Of a stretch of 26,827 nt of DNA, positions 8,191-16,878 are shown piece after piece (positions within the stretch are counted from its first letter, which is position 1; every line of letters starts with the position of its first letter). This stretch comes from an uncultured Chitinophagales bacterium (GTDB lineage Bacteria > Bacteroidota > Bacteroidia > Chitinophagales > Chitinophagaceae). The notes under the pieces were generated by a model. That model was not told the DNA's origin. It ran no database searches and saw only the letters and a list, made by a program, of their open reading frames with translations. Position numbers and translations under genes: made by a program. The stretch spans positions 1 to 26,827 of the forward strand of contig CAMPIQ010000033.1 in assembly GCA_946886475.1 (NCBI GenBank). Reading direction: 5' to 3'.

Positions 8191-10170
8191 ATGAAACATA
8201 TAACCATAAAATATTTTGCTGTAACAGCAGGCTTCATGCTGTTATTCTCAGGATGCAAAAAAATACTGGATGAAAAACCAAGAAGTATTTATGAACCCGG
8301 TTTCTTTAAAACAGAAAAAGGAGTACTGGGCGGCATCACTTCCCAATATGCACACCTCAGATACATTTATGGCCAGCCTTATTTTTATAACACCCTGGAA
8401 ACAGGTACCGATGAATATACCTGGGGACAAAGCGCTGATGCAAATTTCAAGGATGCGGATCTCAGCGGCGTGGGCAACCTAACGCCAACCAGTAGCCGCT
8501 CCGATGTATTATGGGGAACTGCTTTTTCTAATATCAATACCGCAAGCGGCATCATTGAAAATGCAGAAGCTGTGGGTTCCATACCTCCTTCGCTGATTGC
8601 TGAAGCCAGGTTCTTCCGCGCTTTTGATTATTTTCTGCTGGTTCAAACATTTGGTGGCGTTCCATTAGACCTTGGAGCGGGAGCGTTGAAATTCAATACA
8701 ACACCATCCCGAAAATCGGTGCGCAATACAGTACCTGAAGTTTATACCAAAGCTATATTTCCTGATTTGCTGATTGCAGTAAATGAATTACCCGCCGCAC
8801 CCCGTGTAACCGGTGGGGCCACAAAAACACTTGCACGCCTCTACCTTGCAAAAGCTTATCTCACTTACGGATGGTGGCTGCAAAACCCGAATAATATCCC
8901 CACCTATCCTGCATCAGACAGAGTGGATCCCGATGGTCATAATGCTCAATGGTATTTCCAGGCGGCGTATGATATGGCCGTTCAGGGTATTGATAATCCA
9001 GGTTCATTTGGTTTAACGGAAACCTTTTATGATCTGCATGTAGGTGGTAATGACCGCAACAAGGAAATGCTCCTGTATGCGGACCATACCCAGGAAAGTG
9101 AATTTTATAATGGAGCCTGTCTCAATTGTTTTGATTCTGAAAATGGAAATGGCAGAAACGCTGCTGTATGGATGGTAACCTGGAACTACACCGTTATAAG
9201 GAGTGCTCCAAATCCTGATGGTACAGGTACAGCAGTAAGTTCTGTACAGCGTGAGGCCACACAGGCACTTGGCCGGCCTTATATCCGGATGGCACCCACT
9301 ATCGGCGCGGTTACAAATACCTTTGCCGACAAAACACTTGATTCACGATACGACGGAACATTCAGTACCGTTTACCGGGGCAACTGGCCCAAAGGTGGAA
9401 CTGCAAACACAACACTTTACAATGCCAATGACATGCCGGTAACTCCTGGTCAGCCCATACTGAGTTTCCTGGAATATGAATCACAGGCAGCTGGTATCGT
9501 TTATCCTTCAGGGGCGAATTTTCCCGGCAAAACTTCTAATAATGTGGGCGCGGGCGTATTGCCAGGAAGGGCCGATTTTGTGATATCTCCAAGAGGTATC
9601 AGCAGGATCGTATTTCCAGGCCTTTGGAAAATGGGCGTGCATCGTACCGATAACGGTAACGGTCTCGGTCAGCCGAATGCCACAAGCACCCGTCCATTTA
9701 AGATCGCTAAATTCTCCGAGCTTTATTTTATAGCTGCCGAAGCAGCTGTTAAGGGTGCCATTCCACAAGCAGGTAAAACTGCCCGGGATTTGATCAACGT
9801 AATTCGCGCAAGGGCGGGGAAATGGAAATTCTCCAATAAGAACAATACTGTTTTAGTTGCTGACAACAGCGCTGCTATGGTTGCTGCCACTCCGGTAACA
9901 ATAGACATAAATTATATTCTTGAAGAACGTTCACGTGAATATTTCGGAGAAGGCCACCGCTGGTTTGACCTTGTACGCACCCAAAAATGGAATGAACTGG
10001 CCGGCAGCTATGAGATTGGCGGCACTGCATATGGAAACCATACACCGCAACTGGTAACCCGGACCATTCAGCCGCATCATTACCTGCGACCCATACCACA
10101 GGGACAAATTGATGGAATGGAAGGAACGGCAGATGAAAAATCAAATTACCAGAACCCGGGATATAACTAA
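8191..10170 (+). CDS. SusD/RagB-family surface glycan-binding lipoprotein
   Basis: This 659-residue lipoprotein forms the lid of the SusC channel and captures xylan fragments at the cell surface. The signal peptide ends in a lipobox with lipidated Cys22 (LFSGC-KK). The SusD N-terminal helical (TPR-like) part includes AEARFFRAFDYFLLVQTFGGVPL near residues 137-160. The C-terminal RagB/SusD part has the typical EERSREYFGEGHRWFDLVRT and LRPIPQGQID segments. It is somewhat longer than a typical SusD (about 500-600). It follows susC by 11 bp and precedes the xylanase by 175 bp. No separate SGBP-type gene is present, so the xylanase's own inserted binding module may supply extra glycan capture (inference). 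The family is certain; the ligand is inferred from context. Confidence 0.95.
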   Translation: MKHITIKYFAVTAGFMLLFSGCKKILDEKPRSIYEPGFFKTEKGVLGGITSQYAHLRYIYGQPYFYNTLETGTDEYTWGQSADANFKDADLSGVGNLTPTSSRSDVLWGTAFSNINTASGIIENAEAVGSIPPSLIAEARFFRAFDYFLLVQTFGGVPLDLGAGALKFNTTPSRKSVRNTVPEVYTKAIFPDLLIAVNELPAAPRVTGGATKTLARLYLAKAYLTYGWWLQNPNNIPTYPASDRVDPDGHNAQWYFQAAYDMAVQGIDNPGSFGLTETFYDLHVGGNDRNKEMLLYADHTQESEFYNGACLNCFDSENGNGRNAAVWMVTWNYTVIRSAPNPDGTGTAVSSVQREATQALGRPYIRMAPTIGAVTNTFADKTLDSRYDGTFSTVYRGNWPKGGTANTTLYNANDMPVTPGQPILSFLEYESQAAGIVYPSGANFPGKTSNNVGAGVLPGRADFVISPRGISRIVFPGLWKMGVHRTDNGNGLGQPNATSTRPFKIAKFSELYFIAAEAAVKGAIPQAGKTARDLINVIRARAGKWKFSNKNNTVLVADNSAAMVAATPVTIDINYILEERSREYFGEGHRWFDLVRTQKWNELAGSYEIGGTAYGNHTPQLVTRTIQPHHYLRPIPQGQIDGMEGTADEKSNYQNPGYN

Positions 10171-10345
10171 GAAGATTACAAAATATTGAATAATGAATAT
10201 TGATTGAAGAAATGGCAGATCAGATAGTTTTGTTTTTCCTCAGGGCAATATTGACAAAATGAAAATGCAATAAGGAAATATTGGAAAGAAAACCATGCAA
10301 TAGCATCTTCTAATATTTTCCGAAAGATTAATTACAAAATTGATT

Positions 10346-11968
10346 ATGAAAATTGGGCACCCGGTGTTGATTCCGTTCGTAGTGGCAATAGGCACGCTCA
10401 TGTCCTGTAAAAAGAACAGTGACCCTGATCCGGTTCCTGTTCCCGGAACAACCATAGATACCACAGGCCCACTTAAAACCACAGCTTCTTTCCCAATTGG
10501 TATGGCAATTGATTATGAGCTGTTCAAAAACAATGCATCATATAAAAACCTGGTGGTACAGGAATCTGACCAGGTGAGTTTTACTTACCACATGAAGCAT
10601 GGTGCCATTGCAAGAGATGATGGCAGCTTTGATTTCGCAAAGGCAGATGAAATGGTGCAACTTTCAACCGCTGCAGGATTAAAGATTTTTGGGCATACAC
10701 TGGTCTGGCACCAGAACCAGAACGGCAACTACCTGAGGTCTCTTACAACAGGCGCACCAGATCCCAATGCTCCGAACCTTTTTGCCTATGGTGATCTTGA
10801 AGCCGGCACCGGTACCACAGGTACAGGCAGCGCGTTGTTTACAGGATGGAATGTTTTGATTGGAGGTTCTGCAAGTGGAAGTTATTCAGCGGTTGCCGGG
10901 AATGGCAGCAGTCGTGCCATGCAGGCAACAGTAAATACGGCTGGAACAAATGCATATGATATGCAGGCAATTGGCCCGGAATGGCAGGCAGTAATTGGTG
11001 AGCAGTATAAAGTGAGCATAGATATCAAAGCTTCTGCAGGAGGAGGAAAGGTGCGACTTGTAAATCAGAATAGCCAGTACCAGCAATTCGAGATCACCCC
11101 CACCACCACATGGGAAACCTATAACTGGGTATTGACAGCTCTTGAAAATTCGCCATCCTTCAGGCTGAATTTTCCAAATGCAGGCGTTTATACCATTGAT
11201 AATATCACCATAAGATCTGCATCAGGCGGACCGGCTCCGCAGCCTCAGGAGATCCGCGCAGGAATAGATTCGGCATTAAGCCGTTTTATCAGAACAAGCA
11301 TGATGCGATATGCAGGCAAAGTACATGCATGGGATGTTGTGAATGAACCTGTAAATGATGGATCAGGTACGGTAAGGACCAATACAGGAACAACAACCGG
11401 TGATATTTTTTACTGGTCGCAATACCTGGGCAGGGATTATGCACTAAAGGCCTTTCAGTATGCAAAGGCTGCTGATCCATCTGCGCTGCTGTTCATTAAT
11501 GATTATAATCTTGAATCAGATAACAAAAAACTCGATTCCCTCCTGGCATATGTTCAGGAACTGAAACAAAAAGGTGCGCAAATAGATGGCATCGGTACAC
11601 AGATGCATATCAGTGTAAACACGCAAAACGCCGGAATTGAAAGCATGTTTCAGAAACTTGCAGCCACCGGCTTAAAGATCAGGATTTCAGAATTGGATGT
11701 GAGGGTGAACCCCTCGAATATAGCGGGCTTTGTTCCAACTGAAGCGCAGCTGAAGGCACAGGCTGACAAGTATCAGTTTGTGATGGAATCATTTATCAGG
11801 AATGTGCCGGGACCCCGGCGCTATGATGTTACTTTCTGGGGTGTTGCGGATAGCGACAGCTGGTATGTAACGGTTCAGAACAGGGCAGAATATGCACTCC
11901 TGTTTAATGCGGCTTATCAGAAGAAGCCCGCATATGCTGGATTTCTTAAAGGATTAAAAGATCAATAA
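10346..11968 (+). CDS. GH10 endo-beta-1,4-xylanase lipoprotein with inserted CBM
   Basis: This enzyme cuts the xylan backbone and is probably anchored on the outside of the cell. The frame is open from a TTG at 10340, but the ATG at 10346 is preferred. It gives 540 residues and a compact lipoprotein signal (LMSC-KK, Cys21). A GH10 barrel begins near residue 48 (IGMAIDYELF) and continues through GHTLVWHQ (about 116-123). It is then interrupted at about 145-296 by a beta-rich module of CBM4/CBM22 type (from YGDLEAGTG to YTIDNITIRSA) and resumes with the rest of the barrel. The acid/base is E334 in WDVVNEP and the nucleophile is E449 in RISELDVRV. Barrel insertion of a CBM at this position is known in Bacteroidetes xylanases. 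It follows susD in the same direction and is closed by a terminator hairpin. Confidence 0.96.
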   Translation: MKIGHPVLIPFVVAIGTLMSCKKNSDPDPVPVPGTTIDTTGPLKTTASFPIGMAIDYELFKNNASYKNLVVQESDQVSFTYHMKHGAIARDDGSFDFAKADEMVQLSTAAGLKIFGHTLVWHQNQNGNYLRSLTTGAPDPNAPNLFAYGDLEAGTGTTGTGSALFTGWNVLIGGSASGSYSAVAGNGSSRAMQATVNTAGTNAYDMQAIGPEWQAVIGEQYKVSIDIKASAGGGKVRLVNQNSQYQQFEITPTTTWETYNWVLTALENSPSFRLNFPNAGVYTIDNITIRSASGGPAPQPQEIRAGIDSALSRFIRTSMMRYAGKVHAWDVVNEPVNDGSGTVRTNTGTTTGDIFYWSQYLGRDYALKAFQYAKAADPSALLFINDYNLESDNKKLDSLLAYVQELKQKGAQIDGIGTQMHISVNTQNAGIESMFQKLAATGLKIRISELDVRVNPSNIAGFVPTEAQLKAQADKYQFVMESFIRNVPGPRRYDVTFWGVADSDSWYVTVQNRAEYALLFNAAYQKKPAYAGFLKGLKDQ

Positions 11969-12023
11969 GAAGATGAAAAAATTAAAATAGCAGTTTTAGC
12001 GTCTCGTGTAAGCAATCGTTAGA

Positions 12024-12056
12024 AAGGAGGGATGACTCTTCATCCTTCCTTGTTTT
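12024..12056 (+). terminator. Rho-independent-type terminator after the xylanase gene
   Basis: A 12-bp stem (AAGGAGGGATGA at 12024-12035 with TCATCCTTCCTT at 12040-12051, one G-U pair) closes a 4-nt CTCT loop. After one G comes TTTT at 12053-12056. It lies 55 bp after the xylanase stop and 70 bp before xylB, so it probably separates the susCD-xylanase transcript from the xylose-catabolic genes. The right arm uses the same CATCCTTCCTTGTT words as the 139-bp repeat at the left end of the window. Confidence 0.7.
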
Positions 12057-12126
12057 AAAAAAAGGGTTCAAAAAAAACATAAGCAAACCCGGAAAAGTAT
12101 TCATTTTGTAGCTTAGACTATTGCAC

Positions 12127-13632
12127 ATGTTATTATTAGGAATTGATTTGGGTACGTCCTCCGTAAAAGTTTCTGTTGTTGATGCAACAAACGGCAAATG
12201 CATGGCTTCTGCCCAGTTTCCCGAAACGGAAGTTGATATTATTTCCATGCAGGCCGGCTGGGCCGAACAAAGTCCTGACCTTTGGTGGGAGCATGTAAAG
12301 CAGGCTATCCTGAAATGCAATGCTTCACATGCTTACGATCCTGAAGATATTTCCGCTATTGGTATTGCCTACCAGATGCATGGGCTGGTATTGATTGATA
12401 AGGCACAGAAAGTTTTGCGCAATGCCATCATATGGTGCGATGGAAGAGCAGTAGATATAGGCGATGCTGCATGTATGGAGATGGGTGAAAAATTCTGTTT
12501 ATCACGGCTTCTTAATTCTCCCGGAAATTTTACAGCCAGCAAACTGGCATGGGTAAAAGAAAATGAAGAGGACCTTTACCGGAAAACAGATAAGATCTTA
12601 TTACCAGGAGATTTTATCAGTATGAAATTTACCGGTGAAACAACCACCACCATTTCTGCTTTATCCGAAGGGGTATTCTGGGATTTCCAGAAACATGAGG
12701 TCTCTAAGGAACTGATGCAATATTTTGGCTTTGATCCTTCCCTGATCCCTTCAATACAACCACTGTTCTCACATCATGGTTATATAAAAGAGAACGTGGC
12801 CTCCAGGCTTGGATTAAAACCCGGCATACCGGTTTCCTATAAAGCAGGCGACCAGTTGAACAATGCTTTTTCACTCAATGTAATGCAACCCGGTGAAGTG
12901 GCCGCTACCGCAGGCACTTCCGGAGTGATCTATGGGATCAGCGACCAGCTTACTTACGACCGGCATTCAAGGATCAACAGCTTTGCACATGTTAATCATG
13001 ATCAGGATAAACATCGTACAGGTGTTCTGCTTTGTATCAATGGAGCGGGTATATTTAACCGGTGGATCAGAAATATGTTTGGTGCACACACCAGTTATGA
13101 AAGCCTGAACATGGAAGCTGCAAAGATAAAACAGGGAAGCCATGGTCTTTTTATGTTGCCTTTTGGAAATGGAGCAGAACGGATGCTCAATAACAGGTTA
13201 ATTGGGGCACATGTTCACGGACTGGATTTTAATATACACAATGCAGGTCATTTGGTAAGAGCTGCACAGGAGGGGATTGCTTTTGCATTCAGGTACGGAC
13301 TTGATATAATGAGAGAGAACGGGATGGATCCGAATATAATAAGAGCAGGAAGGGCTAATATGTTCCTGAGTGATGTGTTCACCGGATCTTTTGTAAATGC
13401 AACAGGTGTGCCGGTGGAATTATACCCCTCTGATGGAAGCATTGGTGCAGCCATGGGAGCCGGAATGGGTAATGGAATTTTTGCAGATCCGGCTATGGTC
13501 TTTGCCGGAAGAAAACCATTGAAACTGGTGCATCCGGAAAATGAAGCTTCCTTCAATGAAGTATATGAAGAATGGAAACATTTGCTGGAAGTACAATTAC
13601 AAAAAACCTATGAGGTCGGTCAGTTAAGCTGA
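12127..13632 (+). CDS. xylB: Xylulokinase (FGGY family)
   Basis: This kinase phosphorylates D-xylulose to xylulose 5-phosphate in the cytoplasm. The frame is open from a TTG at 12121, but the ATG at 12127 is preferred because it puts the first ATP-binding strand (LLLGIDLGTSSVKV) at the very N-terminus. This gives 501 residues, normal for the family. FGGY features include YQMHGLVLID, AIIWCDGRA and the catalytic-base Asp242 in KAGDQLNNA. A second nucleotide-binding part lies around ATAGTSGVIYG and GSIGAAMGAG. The xylA gene follows 25 bp later, so the two are surely co-transcribed. Upstream, the terminator at 12024-12056 leaves only about 70 bp for a promoter. Other FGGY sugar kinases were considered, but the neighbouring isomerase makes xylulokinase by far the best reading. 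Confidence 0.95.
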   Translation: MLLLGIDLGTSSVKVSVVDATNGKCMASAQFPETEVDIISMQAGWAEQSPDLWWEHVKQAILKCNASHAYDPEDISAIGIAYQMHGLVLIDKAQKVLRNAIIWCDGRAVDIGDAACMEMGEKFCLSRLLNSPGNFTASKLAWVKENEEDLYRKTDKILLPGDFISMKFTGETTTTISALSEGVFWDFQKHEVSKELMQYFGFDPSLIPSIQPLFSHHGYIKENVASRLGLKPGIPVSYKAGDQLNNAFSLNVMQPGEVAATAGTSGVIYGISDQLTYDRHSRINSFAHVNHDQDKHRTGVLLCINGAGIFNRWIRNMFGAHTSYESLNMEAAKIKQGSHGLFMLPFGNGAERMLNNRLIGAHVHGLDFNIHNAGHLVRAAQEGIAFAFRYGLDIMRENGMDPNIIRAGRANMFLSDVFTGSFVNATGVPVELYPSDGSIGAAMGAGMGNGIFADPAMVFAGRKPLKLVHPENEASFNEVYEEWKHLLEVQLQKTYEVGQLS

Positions 13633-13657
13633 GGCCATTCATTTATAAATCAAAACA

Positions 13658-14986
13658 ATGACAGTAGCAGTAAAAACGAAAACCTATTTTAATAATATAC
13701 CGCAGGTCAGGTATGAAGGAAAAGAATCAGATAATCCATTTGCTTTTCGCTGGTACGATGAGAAAAAACTGGTAGCAGGCAAAACCATGAAAGAGCATTT
13801 CAAATTTGCCTGTGCTTACTGGCATTCGTTCAATGCCAATGGCTCAGATCCATTTGGCGCACCAACGCATCAGTTTCCATGGGATGCATCTGCAGATCCA
13901 TTAGGAAGGGCCCGTGAAAAAATGGATGCCGCATTTGAATTCATTACAAAAATGAACCTGCCCTATTATTGTTTTCATGACGTGGACGTAGTGGACTTTA
14001 CAGATGATATTGCAGATAATGAAAAGCGCTTGCAATCAATAGTAGAATATGCCGCTCAAAAACAAAAAGAAACAGGCGTAAAATTATTATGGGCAACGGC
14101 CAATCTGTTTTCTCATAAAAGATATATGAATGGCGCCGCAACCAATCCTGATTTTCATGTGATGGCCCATGCAGGTGCCCAGGTGAAAGCCGCACTGGAT
14201 GCCACCATTGAGCTGGGTGGTGAGAATTATGTATTCTGGGGCGGACGTGAAGGCTATATGAGTCTTTTAAATACCAATATGAAACGGGAGAAGGAGCACC
14301 TTGCACGTTTTCTTCATATGGCGAAAGACTATGCCAGAAAGAATGGATTCAGGGGAACGTTTTTCATAGAACCAAAACCTGCTGAACCTTCCAAACACCA
14401 GTATGATTATGATTGCGAAACCGTGATCGGGTTTTTAAGGCAATACGATCTGCTTGGCGATTTCAGGATCAATATAGAAGTGAACCATGCCACGCTTGCC
14501 GGTCATACTTTTCAACATGAACTGCAGGTGGCAGCAGATGCCGGTGTGCTGGGTTCTATTGATGCCAACAGGGGCGATTACCAGAATGGCTGGGACACCG
14601 ACCAGTTTCCAAACAACATCAATGAACTCACCGAGGCCATGCTGATCATTCTGGAAGCGGGTGGATTTGCAGGAGGCGGTATCAACTTTGATGCAAAGAT
14701 CAGACGCAATTCAACTGATATGGAAGACCTCTTCCATGCACACATAGGTGGTATGGATGCTTTTGCAAGAGCGCTGGTGGTAGCTGATAAGGTGCTCAGC
14801 AGATCTGAATATAAAAAATTCCGTGAGGAACGTTATGCAGGTTACGACAGTGGACGTGGAAAGGATTTTGAAGATGGAAAATTATCACTTGAGGACCTTC
14901 GCCGTTTTGCCATTGAGAATGGTGAACCGGAAGTAAGAAGTGGAAGACAGGAATGGCTGGAGAATATGATCAACAGGTATATCTAG
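13658..14986 (+). CDS. xylA: Xylose isomerase
   Basis: This enzyme converts D-xylose to D-xylulose in the cytoplasm. It has 442 residues, the length of the class II (E. coli-like) enzymes. The family signatures [10 protein letters not shown] and [15 protein letters not shown] are intact. The active-site His is H107 and its partner is D110. The metal ligands E238, E274, H277, D302, D313, D315 and D345 all sit at a constant +6 offset from the E. coli positions as remembered, so the site looks complete. It is translated 25 bp after xylB and followed, after a 131-bp spacer with heptad repeats, by the sugar symporter. No odd features were seen in the coding sequence. Confidence 0.98.
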   Translation: MTVAVKTKTYFNNIPQVRYEGKESDNPFAFRWYDEKKLVAGKTMKEHFKFACAYWHSFNANGSDPFGAPTHQFPWDASADPLGRAREKMDAAFEFITKMNLPYYCFHDVDVVDFTDDIADNEKRLQSIVEYAAQKQKETGVKLLWATANLFSHKRYMNGAATNPDFHVMAHAGAQVKAALDATIELGGENYVFWGGREGYMSLLNTNMKREKEHLARFLHMAKDYARKNGFRGTFFIEPKPAEPSKHQYDYDCETVIGFLRQYDLLGDFRINIEVNHATLAGHTFQHELQVAADAGVLGSIDANRGDYQNGWDTDQFPNNINELTEAMLIILEAGGFAGGGINFDAKIRRNSTDMEDLFHAHIGGMDAFARALVVADKVLSRSEYKKFREERYAGYDSGRGKDFEDGKLSLEDLRRFAIENGEPEVRSGRQEWLENMINRYI

Positions 14987-14990
14987 AACT

Positions 14991-15025
14991 GAATCGTCAA
15001 TGGGCAATCGACAATCGTCAATCGG
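14991..15025. repeat. Heptad tandem repeat array 1 (5 x 7 bp)
   Basis: Five consecutive 7-bp units: gaatcgt, caatggg, caatcga, caatcgt, caatcgg. The consensus is (g/c)aatcg(t/g). The array starts five bases after the xylA stop. Confidence 0.85.
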
Positions 15026-15051
15026 AAGGAATCTGTTTTTAAATAAAGAAA

Positions 15052-15086
15052 ATTCACGTTTCCCGATTCACATTTCACGATTCCCG
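15052..15086. repeat. Heptad tandem repeat array 2 (5 x 7 bp), inverted to array 1
   Basis: Five consecutive units: attcacg, tttcccg, attcaca, tttcacg, attcccg. Read on the minus strand they become gaatcgt/gaatcgg-like units, so this array is an inverted relative of array 1, with a 26-bp AT-rich spacer between them. The two could pair imperfectly in RNA between xylA and the symporter gene. Confidence 0.8.
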
Positions 15087-15117
15087 CTTATCAATCCAAA
15101 CAATAAACCAAAACTAA

Positions 15118-16827
15118 ATGAATGCTACGCTGGAGACCTTAGACTGGATAGTACTGGGTGGTTATTTTGCAATTTTACTGGGCATTGCCTGGTGGGTGAT
15201 CCTGCAAAAAAATAAAACCTCGGAAGACTATTTTCTGGCCGGAAGAAATATCGGGTGGTTCGTTATCGGAGCCTCCATCTTTGCTTCAAACATTGGAAGT
15301 GAACACGTGGTAGGTCTTGCCGGAACCGGGGCGGAAAGCGGAATGCCACTGGCGCATTATGAATTACACGCGTGGATCGTATTATTACTGGGATGGGTAT
15401 TTCTTCCGTTTTATATGCGTAGTGGCGCATTCACCATGCCCGAATTCCTTGAAAAAAGATATGACAGCCGTTCAAGATGGTTCCTGTCTTTATTTTCAAT
15501 TGCCGCTTACGTACTTACCAAGGTTTCCGTTACCATTTATGCAGGTGGTATTGTGGTTTCTTCACTCATTGGATCGGAAATAGTCAATAGTGGCTTCGGT
15601 CAGTTCATTGTTGATCTTTTTGGTCTCACTGCTGAAAATGATCCTGCATTCTGGATCAGTTCTTTCATAGTGGTAATCGTTACCGGGGTCTATACGATTC
15701 TTGGCGGTATGAGAGCTGTTGTGTATACAGAGGCATTTCAAACCATCATTCTGTTGCTGGGTTCAATGATCATCACCATCATGGGACTGAACGCAGTGGG
15801 CGGCTGGAATGAAATGAAGGCAACCGTTGGCAGCGACCATATGAATATGTGGCGTCCCGCATCCGATCCGGATTTTCCCTGGACGGGTATGTTGTTTGGA
15901 GGTACCATTGTAGGCATCTGGTATTGGTGTACGGACCAGTATATTGTACAAAGAACCCTGGCTGCAAATAATATTAAGATCGGAAGACGGGGTGCTATTT
16001 TTGGCGCTTACCTGAAGCTTGCTCCCATATTTATTTTTCTGATACCCGGCATCATTGCATTTGCACTGAAGAAAAAAGGGATCATTCATTTTGAAAAAAG
16101 TGACCAGGTATTTCCAACCCTCGTCATGTATTTATTGCCTGCCGGATTAAAAGGACTGGTTGCCGGTGGACTGATGGCGGCGTTAATGAGTTCACTGGCC
16201 TCTGTTTTCAATTCGGCATCCACCTTGTTTACGGTTGACATCTTTAAAAAACTAAAACCCGATGCACCGGAAAAGCAACTGGTAAGAACAGGACGCCTGG
16301 CCACCTCTGTGATTGTAGTGTTAGGTATGCTCTGGATACCCATTATGCAACGTATTGGAGGCGGCACCTTATACCAATACCTTCAAAACATCCAGGCCTA
16401 TATTGCTCCACCCATTACGGCTGTTTTTGTAATGGGAATATTCTGGAAAAGAATGAATGCCAAAGGTGCTATTGCCACGCTTTTATTTGGTTTGCTGATT
16501 GCTACCCTGAGGATCTTTGCAGAATTGCAATATTCACTTGATGATGGATCAATTGATCCGGCAGCAACGGGATTGTTTGCTGAATTTGCAAGGGTGAACT
16601 TTTCACACATGGCCATATTTATGTTCATAGGCTGTGTGATCGTTTGCACCCTGGTGAGCTTATCATCCGGGCGTCCTGATTATGAAAAGATCAAAGGATT
16701 GACTTTTGGTACGCTGTCGGCCGAACAAAAAGCGGAAGCCCGTAAAAGTTATACCATCGCAGATATAATTGTATCCGTTATCCTGGTTGCCATAGTAATT
16801 GGCGTACTGGTTTATTTCAGGGGCTGA
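15118..16827 (+). CDS. Sodium/solute symporter (SSS/SGLT type), probable xylose importer
   Basis: This is a 569-residue inner-membrane protein with about 14 predicted hydrophobic segments by eye. Its sequence pattern is that of sodium/glucose cotransporters. Conserved parts include SEDYFLAGRNIGWFVIGASIFASNIGSEH near residues 35-63 and YFxxGR-type and GGMRAVVYTEAFQ segments. TM8 has MSSLASVFNSASTLFTVDIFKK, where the Ser residues would contribute to the sodium site. The C-terminus ends in a last membrane helix (ADIIVSVILVAIVIGVLVYF). It lies between xylA and the GH3 xylosidase, so the likely cargo is xylose (or short xylosides) taken from periplasm to cytoplasm; specificity is inferred. The next gene starts 51 bp later in the same direction. 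Confidence 0.93.
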   Translation: MNATLETLDWIVLGGYFAILLGIAWWVILQKNKTSEDYFLAGRNIGWFVIGASIFASNIGSEHVVGLAGTGAESGMPLAHYELHAWIVLLLGWVFLPFYMRSGAFTMPEFLEKRYDSRSRWFLSLFSIAAYVLTKVSVTIYAGGIVVSSLIGSEIVNSGFGQFIVDLFGLTAENDPAFWISSFIVVIVTGVYTILGGMRAVVYTEAFQTIILLLGSMIITIMGLNAVGGWNEMKATVGSDHMNMWRPASDPDFPWTGMLFGGTIVGIWYWCTDQYIVQRTLAANNIKIGRRGAIFGAYLKLAPIFIFLIPGIIAFALKKKGIIHFEKSDQVFPTLVMYLLPAGLKGLVAGGLMAALMSSLASVFNSASTLFTVDIFKKLKPDAPEKQLVRTGRLATSVIVVLGMLWIPIMQRIGGGTLYQYLQNIQAYIAPPITAVFVMGIFWKRMNAKGAIATLLFGLLIATLRIFAELQYSLDDGSIDPAATGLFAEFARVNFSHMAIFMFIGCVIVCTLVSLSSGRPDYEKIKGLTFGTLSAEQKAEARKSYTIADIIVSVILVAIVIGVLVYFRG

Positions 16828-16878
16828 AGCACGCCATTCTAAAATTATGCATTTGGGGCACTTCAAAATTTGTCTATT

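Noticed and set aside
10340..10345. TTG start for the xylanase gene, two codons upstream of the ATG
   Set aside because: The ATG at 10346 gives a clean lipoprotein signal; the TTG adds only two residues with no support.
10171..10345. Terminator or second operator between susD and the xylanase gene
   Set aside because: Only weak AT-rich dyads (AATATT repeats) were visible, with no T-run and no match to the LacI pattern.
12121..12126. TTG start for xylB
   Set aside because: The ATG at 12127 places the conserved first ATP-binding strand at the N-terminus as in the family.
12057..12126. LacI-type operator in front of xylB
   Set aside because: No match to TGNAANCGNTTNCA was found there; the GGGTT/AACCC pair at 12064-12090 is only a 5-bp stem.
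16870..16878. TTG start for the GH3 gene
   Set aside because: The ATG at 16879 directly begins a standard signal peptide.
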